Source of the DNA: JAVBME01 sp031552765
GTDB taxonomy: Bacteria; Bacillota; Negativicutes; Acidaminococcales; JAISLQ01
NCBI GenBank assembly: GCA_031552765.1
Contig: JAVBME010000023.1
Coordinates: 6,249-70,248 of the forward strand
Length of the DNA stretch: 64,000 nucleotides
Direction: 5' to 3'
In this document: in pieces, positions 49,012 to 57,936 of the stretch
How positions within the stretch are numbered: the first letter of the stretch is position 1
Layout of the letters: every line of letters begins with the position of its first letter
Made by a program: the position numbers and the translations under genes
The notes under the pieces: generated by a model
The model's input: the letters and a program-made list of their open reading frames with translations, nothing else
Told to the model about the DNA's origin: nothing
Database searches by the model: none

Positions 49012-50874
49012 CTATTTCAGCGCCTGTTTTTTTATTTTTATGTATTCCTCCGGCAAATGGGCTGGCATTTGGCTTTCTCTAAGGTCAAAACCGAACGGTC
49101 GCCTGCTGATGGAGACCAGCGGCGGCGACTGGATGCGTTTGGCCACGGCAAAGCCGGTAAAAGCCAGCCACCAGCGTTCCAGGTCGGCAAAAAAGTCGGC
49201 GGCCGCTGGGAAAAGTTCTTGCGGCAGGAGGTTTGGGCAGCCTATTTTTTCGGCCAGGGTGCCGTCAAGATACCAGGAGGCTATTTCTATCGGCGATAGA
49301 GACTGCTCAACAAAGGCCTGCAAAAGGTAGTCGTGATAAGGGTAAATAAGCGGGTCGCCGCCGGCGCCGACTGTCTGCGCGTCGGACAGTTCCGCGCTGG
49401 GCATGATGCTGAACATTTCAGCGGGGATTATTTCCCGCCCGTATATTTCTTCATTTAGATAGCGTCCGAGCGCATATACCTGGTGCTTCCACAAGTCGCC
49501 GATCAGCGCCAGCGCGCCGGCCAGGTCGCCGTAGAATGTGCCGTAGCCGACAGCTAGTTCGCTTTTGTTGGCATTGCAGGAAAAGGCGCCGCCGAAAGCC
49601 GCCGCCGCCGCTGCCAGAATTCGCCCCGAGCGGTCGCGCGCCTGGATGTTTTCGAGGGCCAACGGCGAGAGGACAAGAGGATGTCCGTCAATGCTTACTG
49701 CTTCTATCTGTTTTTTGGTCAATACAGTACTCTCTTCTATCGGTATCTGGGCGTAGGGCGCTTGTAGGTTTTCCGCCATTGTCCTGGCAAGATCTTTGGT
49801 TTTAGCCGAATTGTACTGGCTGGGCATGTTTATCAGCAATACATTTTCCCGCCCCAATATGTGGGCGTAAAAAGCAGCCGTCACGGCTGAATCTATGCCG
49901 CCTGACAGCCCGATAGCCATGCGGGAAATGTTACATGCTTTGAGGAACTGTTTTGCGCCGTACTCCAGGGCTGTGTACATTTCCTGTTGCGTATCAAGAG
50001 TTGCTGTGCAAGTGGTGTCTGTTCTGCAGATGCGTGTTTTGGGGTCAAACTCGCACAGCATCAGAGCTTCTTCGAAAGCAGGCGCTTGGACGTGCAATTC
50101 GCCGTTTTTTTGATATATACAGCTAGCGCCGTCGTAAGTATAAATATTTTTGCCGTTGTTCTGTACCCCTACATGGTTGACATAGATGAGCGGGGCGTCG
50201 TGCGTTTTGGCCAGAGCGGCAAATATCCTGTGCCGGTCGGCGTTTTTACCGAGGGAGAAGGGCGAAGAGGAGATGTTTATAAAAATATCGCTTTTAGCTA
50301 AACTATCGGCAACTTTTAACGGATAAAATTCGCTCCAGCCGTCTTCGCAGACCAGGCAGCCCAGGGAAAGGCGGTGGCCGTTTACAGATAGATTTACCGG
50401 CGCGAGCAGCTCTTGCGGCGGTTTTCCCATTTCCACCGCCAGGGCGGCGCTACTGAAAAAATGCCGATTGTCATCAAACAGCCGGTAGTTAGGGAGGGCA
50501 GTTTTGATACGGAAGGGATAGGGGTAGCTATCTTTTATGAGGCAGCCGTTTTGGGCGACGAAACAAGCATTGTACTTACGTACGTAGCCGTCCATGTTGC
50601 GCTTTTTCCAGTCGACGGCAATATTGCCAAATATCACGGTGATGTTGCGGCTGGCCGCTATTATCTTTTCTCCGGCTTCCTGGCATTCGCGCAGGAAATA
50701 GTCTTTTTGCCACAGATCGCCCAGCAGGTAGCCGGGCAGCGACAGCTCGGGAAAGATTATGATATTGGCGCCGGCGAGGCGCGCTTTTTCTATATATTCC
50801 AGCATATTTGCCGCATTAAGTGCGGGGCGTCCCGGGATGATCTTTATTTGCGCCAGGGCTATTCTGATTGTCAA
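49012..50874 (-). CDS. nadE: Glutamine-dependent NAD+ synthetase
   Basis: 620 residues with two domains. The N-terminal nitrilase-type glutaminase domain has IIFPELSLPGYLLGDL (catalytic Glu) and CLVCEDGW, with the nucleophilic Cys at about residue 175. The C-terminal synthetase domain has the PP-loop GLSGGIDSAV (about 320) and the NH3/NaAD-binding end region (ANKSELAVGYGTFYGDLAG). It amidates nicotinic acid adenine dinucleotide to NAD+ using glutamine and ATP. Single gene, divergent from the YbaK-type gene. Confidence 0.95.
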   Translation of the reverse strand: MTIRIALAQIKIIPGRPALNAANMLEYIEKARLAGANIIIFPELSLPGYLLGDLWQKDYFLRECQEAGEKIIAASRNITVIFGNIAVDWKKRNMDGYVRKYNACFVAQNGCLIKDSYPYPFRIKTALPNYRLFDDNRHFFSSAALAVEMGKPPQELLAPVNLSVNGHRLSLGCLVCEDGWSEFYPLKVADSLAKSDIFINISSSPFSLGKNADRHRIFAALAKTHDAPLIYVNHVGVQNNGKNIYTYDGASCIYQKNGELHVQAPAFEEALMLCEFDPKTRICRTDTTCTATLDTQQEMYTALEYGAKQFLKACNISRMAIGLSGGIDSAVTAAFYAHILGRENVLLINMPSQYNSAKTKDLARTMAENLQAPYAQIPIEESTVLTKKQIEAVSIDGHPLVLSPLALENIQARDRSGRILAAAAAAFGGAFSCNANKSELAVGYGTFYGDLAGALALIGDLWKHQVYALGRYLNEEIYGREIIPAEMFSIMPSAELSDAQTVGAGGDPLIYPYHDYLLQAFVEQSLSPIEIASWYLDGTLAEKIGCPNLLPQELFPAAADFFADLERWWLAFTGFAVAKRIQSPPLVSISRRPFGFDLRESQMPAHLPEEYIKIKKQALK

Positions 50875-51009
50875 AACTTGCTACCTCCATTTATTGCTAT
50901 GTAGTTATTATACTATGGCACAGGTCATTTTGCCGCAAAAAATTGACCTTACGGCTATTTTTTTGTTAATATGATTATTACAACTATAGTAGTAGCCGGA
51001 GGACAGGAT

Positions 51010-51504
51010 ATGGCCAAAAAGACCAACGCCATGCGCTTGCTGGATAGTAATAAAATAGACTACCAGATTATGAGTTATGAAGTGGACGAGCAGCATCTCG
51101 ATGCTGTGCATGTGGCGGCCAGCGTGGGCATGCCGCCTGGCCAGGTTTTTAAGACACTGGTGGCGCGCGGGGATAAGACCGGAGTTATTATGGCCTGTCT
51201 GCCCGGCGATGGCGAAGTAGATTTAAAATTGCTGGCTAAAGCCAGTGGCAATAAACGGGTAGAGCTGGCGCCGCTAAAAGAAGTGTTGCCGCTTACCGGC
51301 TATATACGCGGCGGGGTGTCGCCCCTAGGGGCCAAGAAACCTTACCACGTCTTTTTGGCTAAAGAAGCGGGAAAGTGGGATGAAATAGCGGTAAGCGCCG
51401 GCTTACGCGGCTACCAGATCATTTTGGCGCCGGCAGATTTACTTAGAGCGGCTCCGGCGGCGCAAATAGTTGATATTTGCCGGGCGCCGGGGAGCGAAGG
51501 ATAA
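51010..51504 (+). CDS. YbaK/EbsC-type Cys-tRNA(Pro) deacylase
   Basis: 164 residues from ATG 51010, which follows GGAGGACA; the frame opens at 50971 but that part looks untranslated. YbaK/EbsC fold: KTNAMRLLDSNKIDYQIMSYE, VGMPPGQVFKTLVARG (with the conserved catalytic Lys region), VELAPLKEVLPLTGYIRGGVSPLGAKKP, and GLRGYQIILAPADLLRAA. These enzymes clear mischarged Cys-tRNA(Pro) in trans. It is followed after 3 bases by thrC, so the two are co-transcribed, a neighbourhood with no obvious functional tie. Confidence 0.88.
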   Translation: MAKKTNAMRLLDSNKIDYQIMSYEVDEQHLDAVHVAASVGMPPGQVFKTLVARGDKTGVIMACLPGDGEVDLKLLAKASGNKRVELAPLKEVLPLTGYIRGGVSPLGAKKPYHVFLAKEAGKWDEIAVSAGLRGYQIILAPADLLRAAPAAQIVDICRAPGSEG

Positions 51505-51507
51505 ATT

Positions 51508-53010
51508 ATGGAAATGAGTGATGACATGCTGTATAAAAGTACAAGAGGCGGCGAAGAGGCAAGTTCCGCACAGGCTATAGTACAGGGGCTGGCAGACGAC
51601 GGCGGGCTGTTCGCGCCGGAAGTCTTTCCGCAAGTAGGTTTAGAAACGTTGGCGGGACTGGATTACTGCGCACAGGCGGAAAAGATTTTAGGACTGTACC
51701 TTACCGATTTTACTAAAGAAGAAATAAGTGGCTGCGTCCGGGCGGCATACGGGCTAAAAGCTTTCCCGGAAGGGCCGGTAGTGCTCAGAGACGTTTGCCC
51801 GGGTCTTTCCGTGCTGGAACTTTGGCACGGCCCGACCAGCGCTTTTAAAGATATGGCGCTCCAGCTTTTGCCGCGCCTTTTGACTACGGCAATGAAAAAG
51901 ACCGGCGAAGAGAGAGAAGTAGCGATACTTGTCGCGACTTCCGGCGATACGGGCAAAGCCGCCCTCGATGGGTTTGCCGATGTCAAGGGCACGCGCATCA
52001 TCGTTTTTTATCCGAGCGACGGGGTCAGCGACATACAAAAACTGCAAATGGTCACGCAGACTGGCGGCAATGTGTCGGTTTTGGCCATAGAGGGCAATTT
52101 TGACGACGCCCAGGCCGGAGTGAAGGATATCTTCAATGATGAAGGATTGGGCAAAAAGCTGGCCGGCGAAGGCTTTTCCCTTTCTTCCGCCAACTCCATC
52201 AACTGGGGGCGGCTGGTACCGCAGATAGTATATTATTTTGCCGCTTACGCCGAAGCTGTGGCGCGCGGACATATAAAAGCCGGCGAGAAAGTCGACTTTG
52301 CCGTGCCGACCGGCAATTTCGGCAACATACTGGCCGGTTATTATGCCAAACATATGGGGCTTCCTGTAGGTAAATTTATCTGCGCGTCCAACGCCAACAA
52401 CGTGCTGGCCGACTTTATCACTACCGGGCGTTATGACCGCAAGCGCGCTTTTCATAAGACGCTGTCCCCGTCTATGGATATCCTGGTCTCTAGCAACCTG
52501 GAGCGCCTGCTTTATCACCTCACTGAAGGCGACGCAGCTCAAGTCGCGACATGGATGGCACAACTTGCCCAAAATGGCTGTTATGATATCGGAGCGGAGA
52601 ACCTGCGGCGTTTGCAGGAAGAATTTTACGGCTGCTGGGTGGACGACGCGCTGACGCAAAAGACCATCGCTACAGTCTTTGATAAATATGGCTATCTTTT
52701 GGATACCCATACGGCGGTGGCCTGGCTGGCCGCGGAGACATACCGCGCTGCTACTGGCAACGATGCGCACACTATAGTGCTTTCTACCGCCAGCCCATTT
52801 AAATTTACCCATGCAGTATTGGCGGCGCTTGGCGTGCCGGAAGAAAAAGCCGGCGGGCCCTTTACCGCCCTGGCAGAACTGGCCGACATATCTGGCCTTA
52901 AAATACCTCTTCCCATGCAGGCCTTGGCTAACATGCCGGTGTTGCACAAAGATATTTTACAGCCGGCGCAAATGAAAACCGCTGTGCTGGAAATTCTTCA
53001 AAAGCGTTAA
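51508..53010 (+). CDS. thrC: Threonine synthase
   Basis: 500 residues, PLP-dependent fold type II. It converts O-phosphohomoserine to threonine. Key features are the opening YKSTRGGEEASSAQAIVQGLADDGGLF, the PLP lysine in HGPTSAFKDMALQL (Lys114), the phosphate-binding ATSGDTGKAAL, and the DFAVPTGNFGNILAGYYAK segment. The long form with the N-terminal extension is typical of bacterial/yeast class II threonine synthase. ATG 51508 has GAAGGAT upstream; a start at ATG 51526 would also fit the family. The upstream homoserine pathway genes are not in the window. Confidence 0.94.
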   Translation: MEMSDDMLYKSTRGGEEASSAQAIVQGLADDGGLFAPEVFPQVGLETLAGLDYCAQAEKILGLYLTDFTKEEISGCVRAAYGLKAFPEGPVVLRDVCPGLSVLELWHGPTSAFKDMALQLLPRLLTTAMKKTGEEREVAILVATSGDTGKAALDGFADVKGTRIIVFYPSDGVSDIQKLQMVTQTGGNVSVLAIEGNFDDAQAGVKDIFNDEGLGKKLAGEGFSLSSANSINWGRLVPQIVYYFAAYAEAVARGHIKAGEKVDFAVPTGNFGNILAGYYAKHMGLPVGKFICASNANNVLADFITTGRYDRKRAFHKTLSPSMDILVSSNLERLLYHLTEGDAAQVATWMAQLAQNGCYDIGAENLRRLQEEFYGCWVDDALTQKTIATVFDKYGYLLDTHTAVAWLAAETYRAATGNDAHTIVLSTASPFKFTHAVLAALGVPEEKAGGPFTALAELADISGLKIPLPMQALANMPVLHKDILQPAQMKTAVLEILQKR

Positions 53011-53025
53011 TTCTTGGGGGAAGCA

Positions 53026-54738
53026 GTGAAAACACTTCTGGTAGCTTTTAATAGCAAATACATTCATTCGGCCTTGGGGCTACGCTCAGTGGCCGCTTTT
53101 TGCCGTGTCGCCGGCCAGGATGTCAAGGTGCTGGAATTTACTTTGCAGACGCCCCTTTTATCGGCTTTGGCCGATACATATAAAGAACAGCCCTCTGTCG
53201 TCGGCATAGCTGTACATATTTGGAACCGCCGCCTGTCGCTTGATTTTGCGGCACTGGTGAAAAAAGTGCTGCCCGAAGTACTGGTCGTATTGGGCGGCCC
53301 CGAGGTTTCTTATGATGCGGCCTCTGTGCTGGCTGAAAACCCGGCGGTCGACTACATAGTTCAGGGCGAAGGCGAAGAAGTATTTTCTACTCTGTTGGCT
53401 GACGTGCAAAAGGGCGGCCGGGGAGAAGGCGCGGCCGGTATAGCATTATGGGCAGAAAAAGGCATAAACTTACAGGGTGGCGTGCAAGTATTGAAAGATT
53501 TGTCGACGTTGCCATTTACTTACGATTCAATTGTTCCGCCCGATAAAATCATTTATTACGAAAGCTCGCGCGGCTGCCCATTTAGCTGTGCTTATTGCCT
53601 GTCTGGCGTTTCACATTCCGTGCGCTATAAACCTTTGGCACAAGTATTTTCCGAGTTGGAACGCTTGCTGGCGGCAGGTGTGAAGCAGGTGAAGTTTGTC
53701 GATCGTACCTATAACCTTGACAAGCGTCATTATCTGGCGCTGCTGCGCTGGCTGGCCGGTCAGGATACGGCTACAAATTTCCATTTTGAGATAAAGGCCG
53801 ATACTCTGGATGAAAGTGACCTTGAGTTTTTGGCTTCCGTACCGCCCGGTCGGTTTCAGTTTGAAATAGGGATACAAAGTACACAGGAAAAAACACTGGA
53901 GGCCAGCGGGCGCCGCCAGGATTGGGCTAAGATCGCGCATAACATAAAGCAACTGCGCAAGATAGGCAATATACACCTGCATTTAGACCTTATTATCGGC
54001 CTGCCATATGAGGGTTTGGCGGAGTTCGCGCAGTCATTCAATATGGTTTACGCTCTCAAACCGCACATGCTGCAACTGGGCTTTTTAAAACTGCTCAAAG
54101 GCTCGCTGCTAGAGCAAAAAACTGCCGAATATGGGTATGTATTTATGCCGGAGCCGCCATACGAAGTGCTTGCCAACAAATTTATCGATTATGGGCAGTT
54201 CAGGCGCTTAAAAATAATGGAAGAAGTTTTCGAACTTACCTATAATGCCGGGCGGTTTAATTACACGCTGGAGTTTTTATTGGACCATGTTTATAATGGG
54301 GATGCTTTTTCTTTATACATGTCTCTGGCCGAGTGGTGGGAAGAAAAAGGGCTGGCGTTTACTAGCCATAATGCCAGAACAGTTGTTGACAGTCTGGCCC
54401 TTTTTATCAGGGAAAAATGCGCTGATACAGCAGAGCAGGCCCTGGACTGTCTAAAACTGGACATCGTCTTGTACCATGACATAAACCTTCGTCCACAGTA
54501 CTTGGCCTGGCAGGATAAAAAAGCTGGCGGTTTTGCCTCATATTTCTGGCGACAGGAAGGTCTGGCGGCTAAATACTTGCCCGGTTTTGTATTTAAAAGC
54601 TGGCGGCAAACAAACAGCCGGTATCAAATAGAGAGTTTTTCTCAGTATTTTCCCGTTCTGGGCCAGTTAAAAGAACCGCTGCTTGTGCTTTTTGACAAGG
54701 AAAATACAAAAAGGCCCTGGCAGATTATAAAAATCTGA
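53026..54738 (+). CDS. B12-binding radical SAM protein with DUF4080-type C-terminus
   Basis: 570 residues from GTG 53026, which follows GGGGGAA. The N-terminal cobalamin-binding-like domain (KTLLVAFNSKYIHSALGLRS, ... VVGIAVHIWN, VVLGGPEVSYD) is followed by the radical SAM core, with its [4Fe-4S] ligands in RGCPFSCAYC (Cys184, 188, 191). The core continues FVDRTYNLD, FQFEIGIQSTQEKTLE and HLDLIIGLPYEG. A C-terminal helical DUF4080 domain (about 380-570) has no known activity. The substrate is unknown; relatives include methylthiotransferase-like and tetrapyrrole enzymes. It is third in the ybaK-thrC operon, 15 bases after thrC. Confidence 0.87.
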   Translation: MKTLLVAFNSKYIHSALGLRSVAAFCRVAGQDVKVLEFTLQTPLLSALADTYKEQPSVVGIAVHIWNRRLSLDFAALVKKVLPEVLVVLGGPEVSYDAASVLAENPAVDYIVQGEGEEVFSTLLADVQKGGRGEGAAGIALWAEKGINLQGGVQVLKDLSTLPFTYDSIVPPDKIIYYESSRGCPFSCAYCLSGVSHSVRYKPLAQVFSELERLLAAGVKQVKFVDRTYNLDKRHYLALLRWLAGQDTATNFHFEIKADTLDESDLEFLASVPPGRFQFEIGIQSTQEKTLEASGRRQDWAKIAHNIKQLRKIGNIHLHLDLIIGLPYEGLAEFAQSFNMVYALKPHMLQLGFLKLLKGSLLEQKTAEYGYVFMPEPPYEVLANKFIDYGQFRRLKIMEEVFELTYNAGRFNYTLEFLLDHVYNGDAFSLYMSLAEWWEEKGLAFTSHNARTVVDSLALFIREKCADTAEQALDCLKLDIVLYHDINLRPQYLAWQDKKAGGFASYFWRQEGLAAKYLPGFVFKSWRQTNSRYQIESFSQYFPVLGQLKEPLLVLFDKENTKRPWQIIKI

Positions 54739-54810
54739 TTGCCGCTGTTTATATCTTATGTTATTTTATTGGTAAATAAAGAGTAGTACTTGTAATGTGG
54801 TGATAATGGT

Positions 54811-55734
54811 ATGGCTTGGAGCAAGAAAAATGCAGTTTTTTTGTTAGCGGCTATATTTTTTTTATTATGCGGGTGCGCCGGGAGGCAGCGCCCCTATATT
54901 GATTTTTCCAGGCCGGAAATTGACAGCACCGTGGGAGTTAAGGTCACACATGACAATACATATATAAGGATAGCTATCGCCGAACCTTTGCCGCGACTCG
55001 GCATGGTCGGTTACTATCGCCTGCTGGCTGAACACCTTGGCGTGCAAAGCGGCAGGACGCCGGAACTGATACAGCGCCAGAGCAATGAGGAAGTGATCGT
55101 GCTGCTGGCTAACGGCGGAGCCGATATCGCTATTTTCTCCGCCGGCGGCTATCTTTCCTACCGGCAGGCTGTGCCTGTCGTGCCTTTGGTATTGCCTTCG
55201 GGCAATACAGGCATTTACCGCAACAGCCATGTAATTGTAAATAAAGACAGCGATATTGCTGATGTTGCCGGACTTAAAGGAAAATCATTCGCGTTCAGCG
55301 ACCCGCGCAGTCTGGCGGGGCGCCTGTATATGGTGCGGAATTTGAAGGATAGGGGTTTTAATCCCGACCAGTTTTTCTCCAACTATGTATATACTTACAG
55401 TTATGTAAAATCTTTGCAGGCCACGGCAGACGGCGTAGTATCCGGGGCATTGCTGGACAGCGGCTTTTATGAATACGCGCGTGAATACTATCCGCAGTTG
55501 CTGGCAAAAATAAAAATCATCGATACATCGCCGGCTTTTCCAGCCGGCCCTGTAGTAGTGCGGCAGGATATGCCTTTAGAGAGGCGGGAACTATTTCAAA
55601 GTATTTTTTTGAATATGCACCGCAATCAAGATATGAAGCTAATACTGGAAAAACTTTATATCAGGCGCTTTGTCGATATTCCGCCAGGAGTATGGGATGA
55701 TGCCCGCGGCATGCTGCCGGGAAACGGCGGTTGA
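54811..55734 (+). CDS. PhnD-like substrate-binding lipoprotein preceding a histidine kinase (candidate sensor subunit)
   Basis: 307 residues. The signal peptide ends in LLCGC with the lipidated Cys at residue 22. The mature protein matches the PhnD/PtxB group of periplasmic binding proteins: VGYYRLLAEHLG, VIVLLANGGADIAIFSAGGY, VNKDSDIADVAGLKGKSFAFSDPRSLAG, and GALLDSGFYEYARE. Such proteins bind phosphate, phosphite, phosphonates or similar anions. No permease gene is adjacent; instead the histidine kinase gene starts 3 bases after its stop codon. This matches lipoproteins that present a ligand to a sensor kinase rather than to a transporter, as in HptA. First gene of the three-gene regulatory unit. 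Confidence 0.8.
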   Translation: MAWSKKNAVFLLAAIFFLLCGCAGRQRPYIDFSRPEIDSTVGVKVTHDNTYIRIAIAEPLPRLGMVGYYRLLAEHLGVQSGRTPELIQRQSNEEVIVLLANGGADIAIFSAGGYLSYRQAVPVVPLVLPSGNTGIYRNSHVIVNKDSDIADVAGLKGKSFAFSDPRSLAGRLYMVRNLKDRGFNPDQFFSNYVYTYSYVKSLQATADGVVSGALLDSGFYEYAREYYPQLLAKIKIIDTSPAFPAGPVVVRQDMPLERRELFQSIFLNMHRNQDMKLILEKLYIRRFVDIPPGVWDDARGMLPGNGG

Positions 55735-55737
55735 TTT

Positions 55738-57147
55738 ATGCTTAAAGTTTTCTTTGCCAAAAGCATCCGCCGTAAAATATTGGCCCTGGTACTTTCGATG
55801 GTAGTTCTTCTGGGTGTAATACTATCCATTGCTACCTGGGAAACAATGAACGATCTGATGGGCGAACAGCTGGAGAAACGGGGCCGCGAGATCGGGCTGC
55901 ATGTATCGGCGCTGGCCGGCAACCAGATACTGGTGGACAACAGCTATGCTCTTTATGAAATATTGCGAGACACCGTGCGTAACAACGAGGATGTAAGGTA
56001 TATACTTGTAGGCAGCCATGACCGCAGGCTACTGGCCCATACCTTTAACGGCGGACTGCCGGCAGGATTATGGTCACTGAATACTCTTGGCGCCACAGGT
56101 GATCCGTATACAGTTTTATTTGACAGTAACGAAGGGCTGGTGCGCGATGTACTTCAGCCGATAGAAAAAGGCGCTGTAGGTTTCGTGCGGGTGGGTATAA
56201 CCGAACGTCACGCCTATCGGTTGATAATACGCTATTTGCGCAACAATCTTTTGCTCATAGCCAGCATGTGTGTTTTCGCTTCTCTGATCGCCGCCGGTGT
56301 GGCCAAGTTGATAAGCAGGCCGGTCGTGCGTTTGGCCGCCGCCGCCGGTGAGATAAGCCGGGGCAATCTGACTGTGCGTTCGGAGGTAGTAGCGCAAGAT
56401 GAGATAGGGGTATTGGCCGAAACCTTTGACAACATGGCAAGCAGCCTCTACCGAAGCGACCAAGCTCGGCAGGAACTGCTGGCGATGCTCCAAGAAAAAG
56501 AAGCTGTGCGGACAGACCTTTTGCAAAAACTCCTGACCGCCCAGGAAGATGAAAGAAAACGTATATCACGGGAATTGCACGATGAAACCAGCCAGGCGCT
56601 GACTTCTCTTTTGATCTCCATACACATGCTGACGGAAAAGGCGGAAAACGAGCAACAGAAAAAATTGCTGCTGGAAATACGCGACATAGTGGCAGATATA
56701 TTGGACGGAGTGCGTAACCTGGCGGTAGAGCTGAGGCCGGCCATGCTTGATGAAATAGGGCTGATCGCTGCTTTGGGGAAATATTTTGCCGGCTATAGCG
56801 CAAAGTACGCGCTGGCAGTTGATTTTAACCATGAGGGAGATTTTAGCAGTTGCCCAAGTGAGATAGCTATGGCTATATACCGCATAATGCAAGAATGTCT
56901 TACGAATATCGTCAAACACGCAAAAGCCGGCCGGGTGACCGTGCGCATTGAGCGTACCGAGGGCAGGGTAATTATGGTCATCCGTGACGACGGACGAGGG
57001 ATGAGCCAAAAGGATATAGACGCAGCGAGGCGGGATAACAGGCTGGGCATTTATGGAATGAGAGAACGGGCGGAAATTTTAGGTGGCAGGTTTGCTGTAA
57101 TATCAGACGGCAATGGTACGGCAATATCTGTGGAAATACCACTTTAA
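55738..57147 (+). CDS. NarL-type sensor histidine kinase (HisKA_3)
   Basis: 469 residues. Membrane helix one (ILALVLSMVVLLGVILSIA), an extracytoplasmic domain of about 135 residues and membrane helix two (LLLIASMCVFASLIAAGVAKL) are followed by a HAMP segment (ISRPVVRLAAAAGEISRGNL). A coiled coil comes next, then a HisKA_3 domain with the phospho-acceptor in ISRELHDETSQAL (His281). The ATPase lobe has ECLTNIVKHAKAG, VIRDDGRGM and GIYGMRERAEILGG. It should phosphorylate the LuxR-type regulator encoded 13 bases downstream. The outer domain is well placed to meet the PhnD-like lipoprotein. Confidence 0.92.
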   Translation: MLKVFFAKSIRRKILALVLSMVVLLGVILSIATWETMNDLMGEQLEKRGREIGLHVSALAGNQILVDNSYALYEILRDTVRNNEDVRYILVGSHDRRLLAHTFNGGLPAGLWSLNTLGATGDPYTVLFDSNEGLVRDVLQPIEKGAVGFVRVGITERHAYRLIIRYLRNNLLLIASMCVFASLIAAGVAKLISRPVVRLAAAAGEISRGNLTVRSEVVAQDEIGVLAETFDNMASSLYRSDQARQELLAMLQEKEAVRTDLLQKLLTAQEDERKRISRELHDETSQALTSLLISIHMLTEKAENEQQKKLLLEIRDIVADILDGVRNLAVELRPAMLDEIGLIAALGKYFAGYSAKYALAVDFNHEGDFSSCPSEIAMAIYRIMQECLTNIVKHAKAGRVTVRIERTEGRVIMVIRDDGRGMSQKDIDAARRDNRLGIYGMRERAEILGGRFAVISDGNGTAISVEIPL

Positions 57148-57160
57148 GGAGAACGGGCGC

Positions 57161-57826
57161 ATGGAAAAAACTACGATACTGCTGGCTGATGACCATGCTC
57201 TTTTACGGGCCGGACTGAAAATGCTTCTGGAAAGCAGTGGGGAATATACAGTAGTTGGTGAGGCCGAAAATGGCAAAAAAGCCTTGGACTTGGCCAAACA
57301 GCTCAAGCCGGATATGCTGCTGCTGGATATATCCATGCCGGTGTTGGACGGTCTGGCGCTTTTGCGCGCGCTGAAAAAGGAAAAATGCGCCTGCCTGCCT
57401 GTTGTCCTCACTATGCATGAAGACGATGAATACATCAGGCAGGCTATGCAGGAAGGCGCCCGCGGCTATGTGCAAAAAAGCGCGGTGGATCTGGAACTGT
57501 TCGATGCGTTGCGGACAATACTTTCAGGCCGCATTTACCTTAATCTAAAAAACTCGGAAACGCTGCTGAATCTTTTGCTGGCCGGCGACAAGGAAAACGT
57601 GGAGATTGTACGCAGGCCGGAAAATATATTGAGCATACGCGAGTACGAAGTTTTACGTCTTTACGTTTGGGGCCACTCTTTAAAAGAAATAGGCGAACAG
57701 CTTGGCCTTAGCGTAAAAACAGTGGATACTTACCGTTCCCGGATCATGAACAAGCTGGGTTTTATGCAAAAACAGGAACTCATTGCTTATGCGATAAAAT
57801 ATAAAATATTGCAACTGGAAGAATAA
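57161..57826 (+). CDS. NarL/LuxR-family response regulator
   Basis: 221 residues from ATG 57161, where AAGGAG lies 9 bases upstream; the open frame extends back into the kinase gene but that part is out of context. The receiver domain has ILLADDHALLRAG, the phospho-acceptor in LLLDISMPVLDG (Asp56), VVLTMHEDDEYI and the conserved Lys in GYVQKSAVD. The LuxR-type HTH is SIREYEVLRLYVWGHSLKEI, then SVKTVDTYRSRIMNKLGF. Partner of the upstream kinase. It probably controls the transporter operon, which begins 110 bases after its stop. Confidence 0.93.
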   Translation: MEKTTILLADDHALLRAGLKMLLESSGEYTVVGEAENGKKALDLAKQLKPDMLLLDISMPVLDGLALLRALKKEKCACLPVVLTMHEDDEYIRQAMQEGARGYVQKSAVDLELFDALRTILSGRIYLNLKNSETLLNLLLAGDKENVEIVRRPENILSIREYEVLRLYVWGHSLKEIGEQLGLSVKTVDTYRSRIMNKLGFMQKQELIAYAIKYKILQLEE

Positions 57827-57866
57827 CAACATCGCCTGTAGGATTTTTCTTACAGGCGATGTTGTT
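57825..57866 (+). terminator. Terminator of the lipoprotein-kinase-regulator operon
   Basis: Perfect 16-bp stem, AACAACATCGCCTGTA (57825-57840) with its complement (57851-57866), loop rich in T, then ATTTC. It overlaps the regulator stop codon and separates it from the transporter genes. Confidence 0.82.
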
Positions 57867-57936
57867 ATTTCTGATATAAAAAATTTTGTTCATATGTCAA
57901 AATTAATATATAAAAACGAGCGGAAGGAAGGAAAAT

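Noticed and set aside
50875..51009. Possible T-box or riboswitch between nadE and the YbaK-type/thrC operon
   Set aside because: The region is short and shows no T-box (TGGAACCGCG-like) motif; only an AT-rich divergent promoter region is visible.
51754..52947. Long open frame antisense to thrC
   Set aside because: Opposite a complete thrC with intact PLP motif; translated sequence is not protein-like and no promoter or ribosome site was seen.
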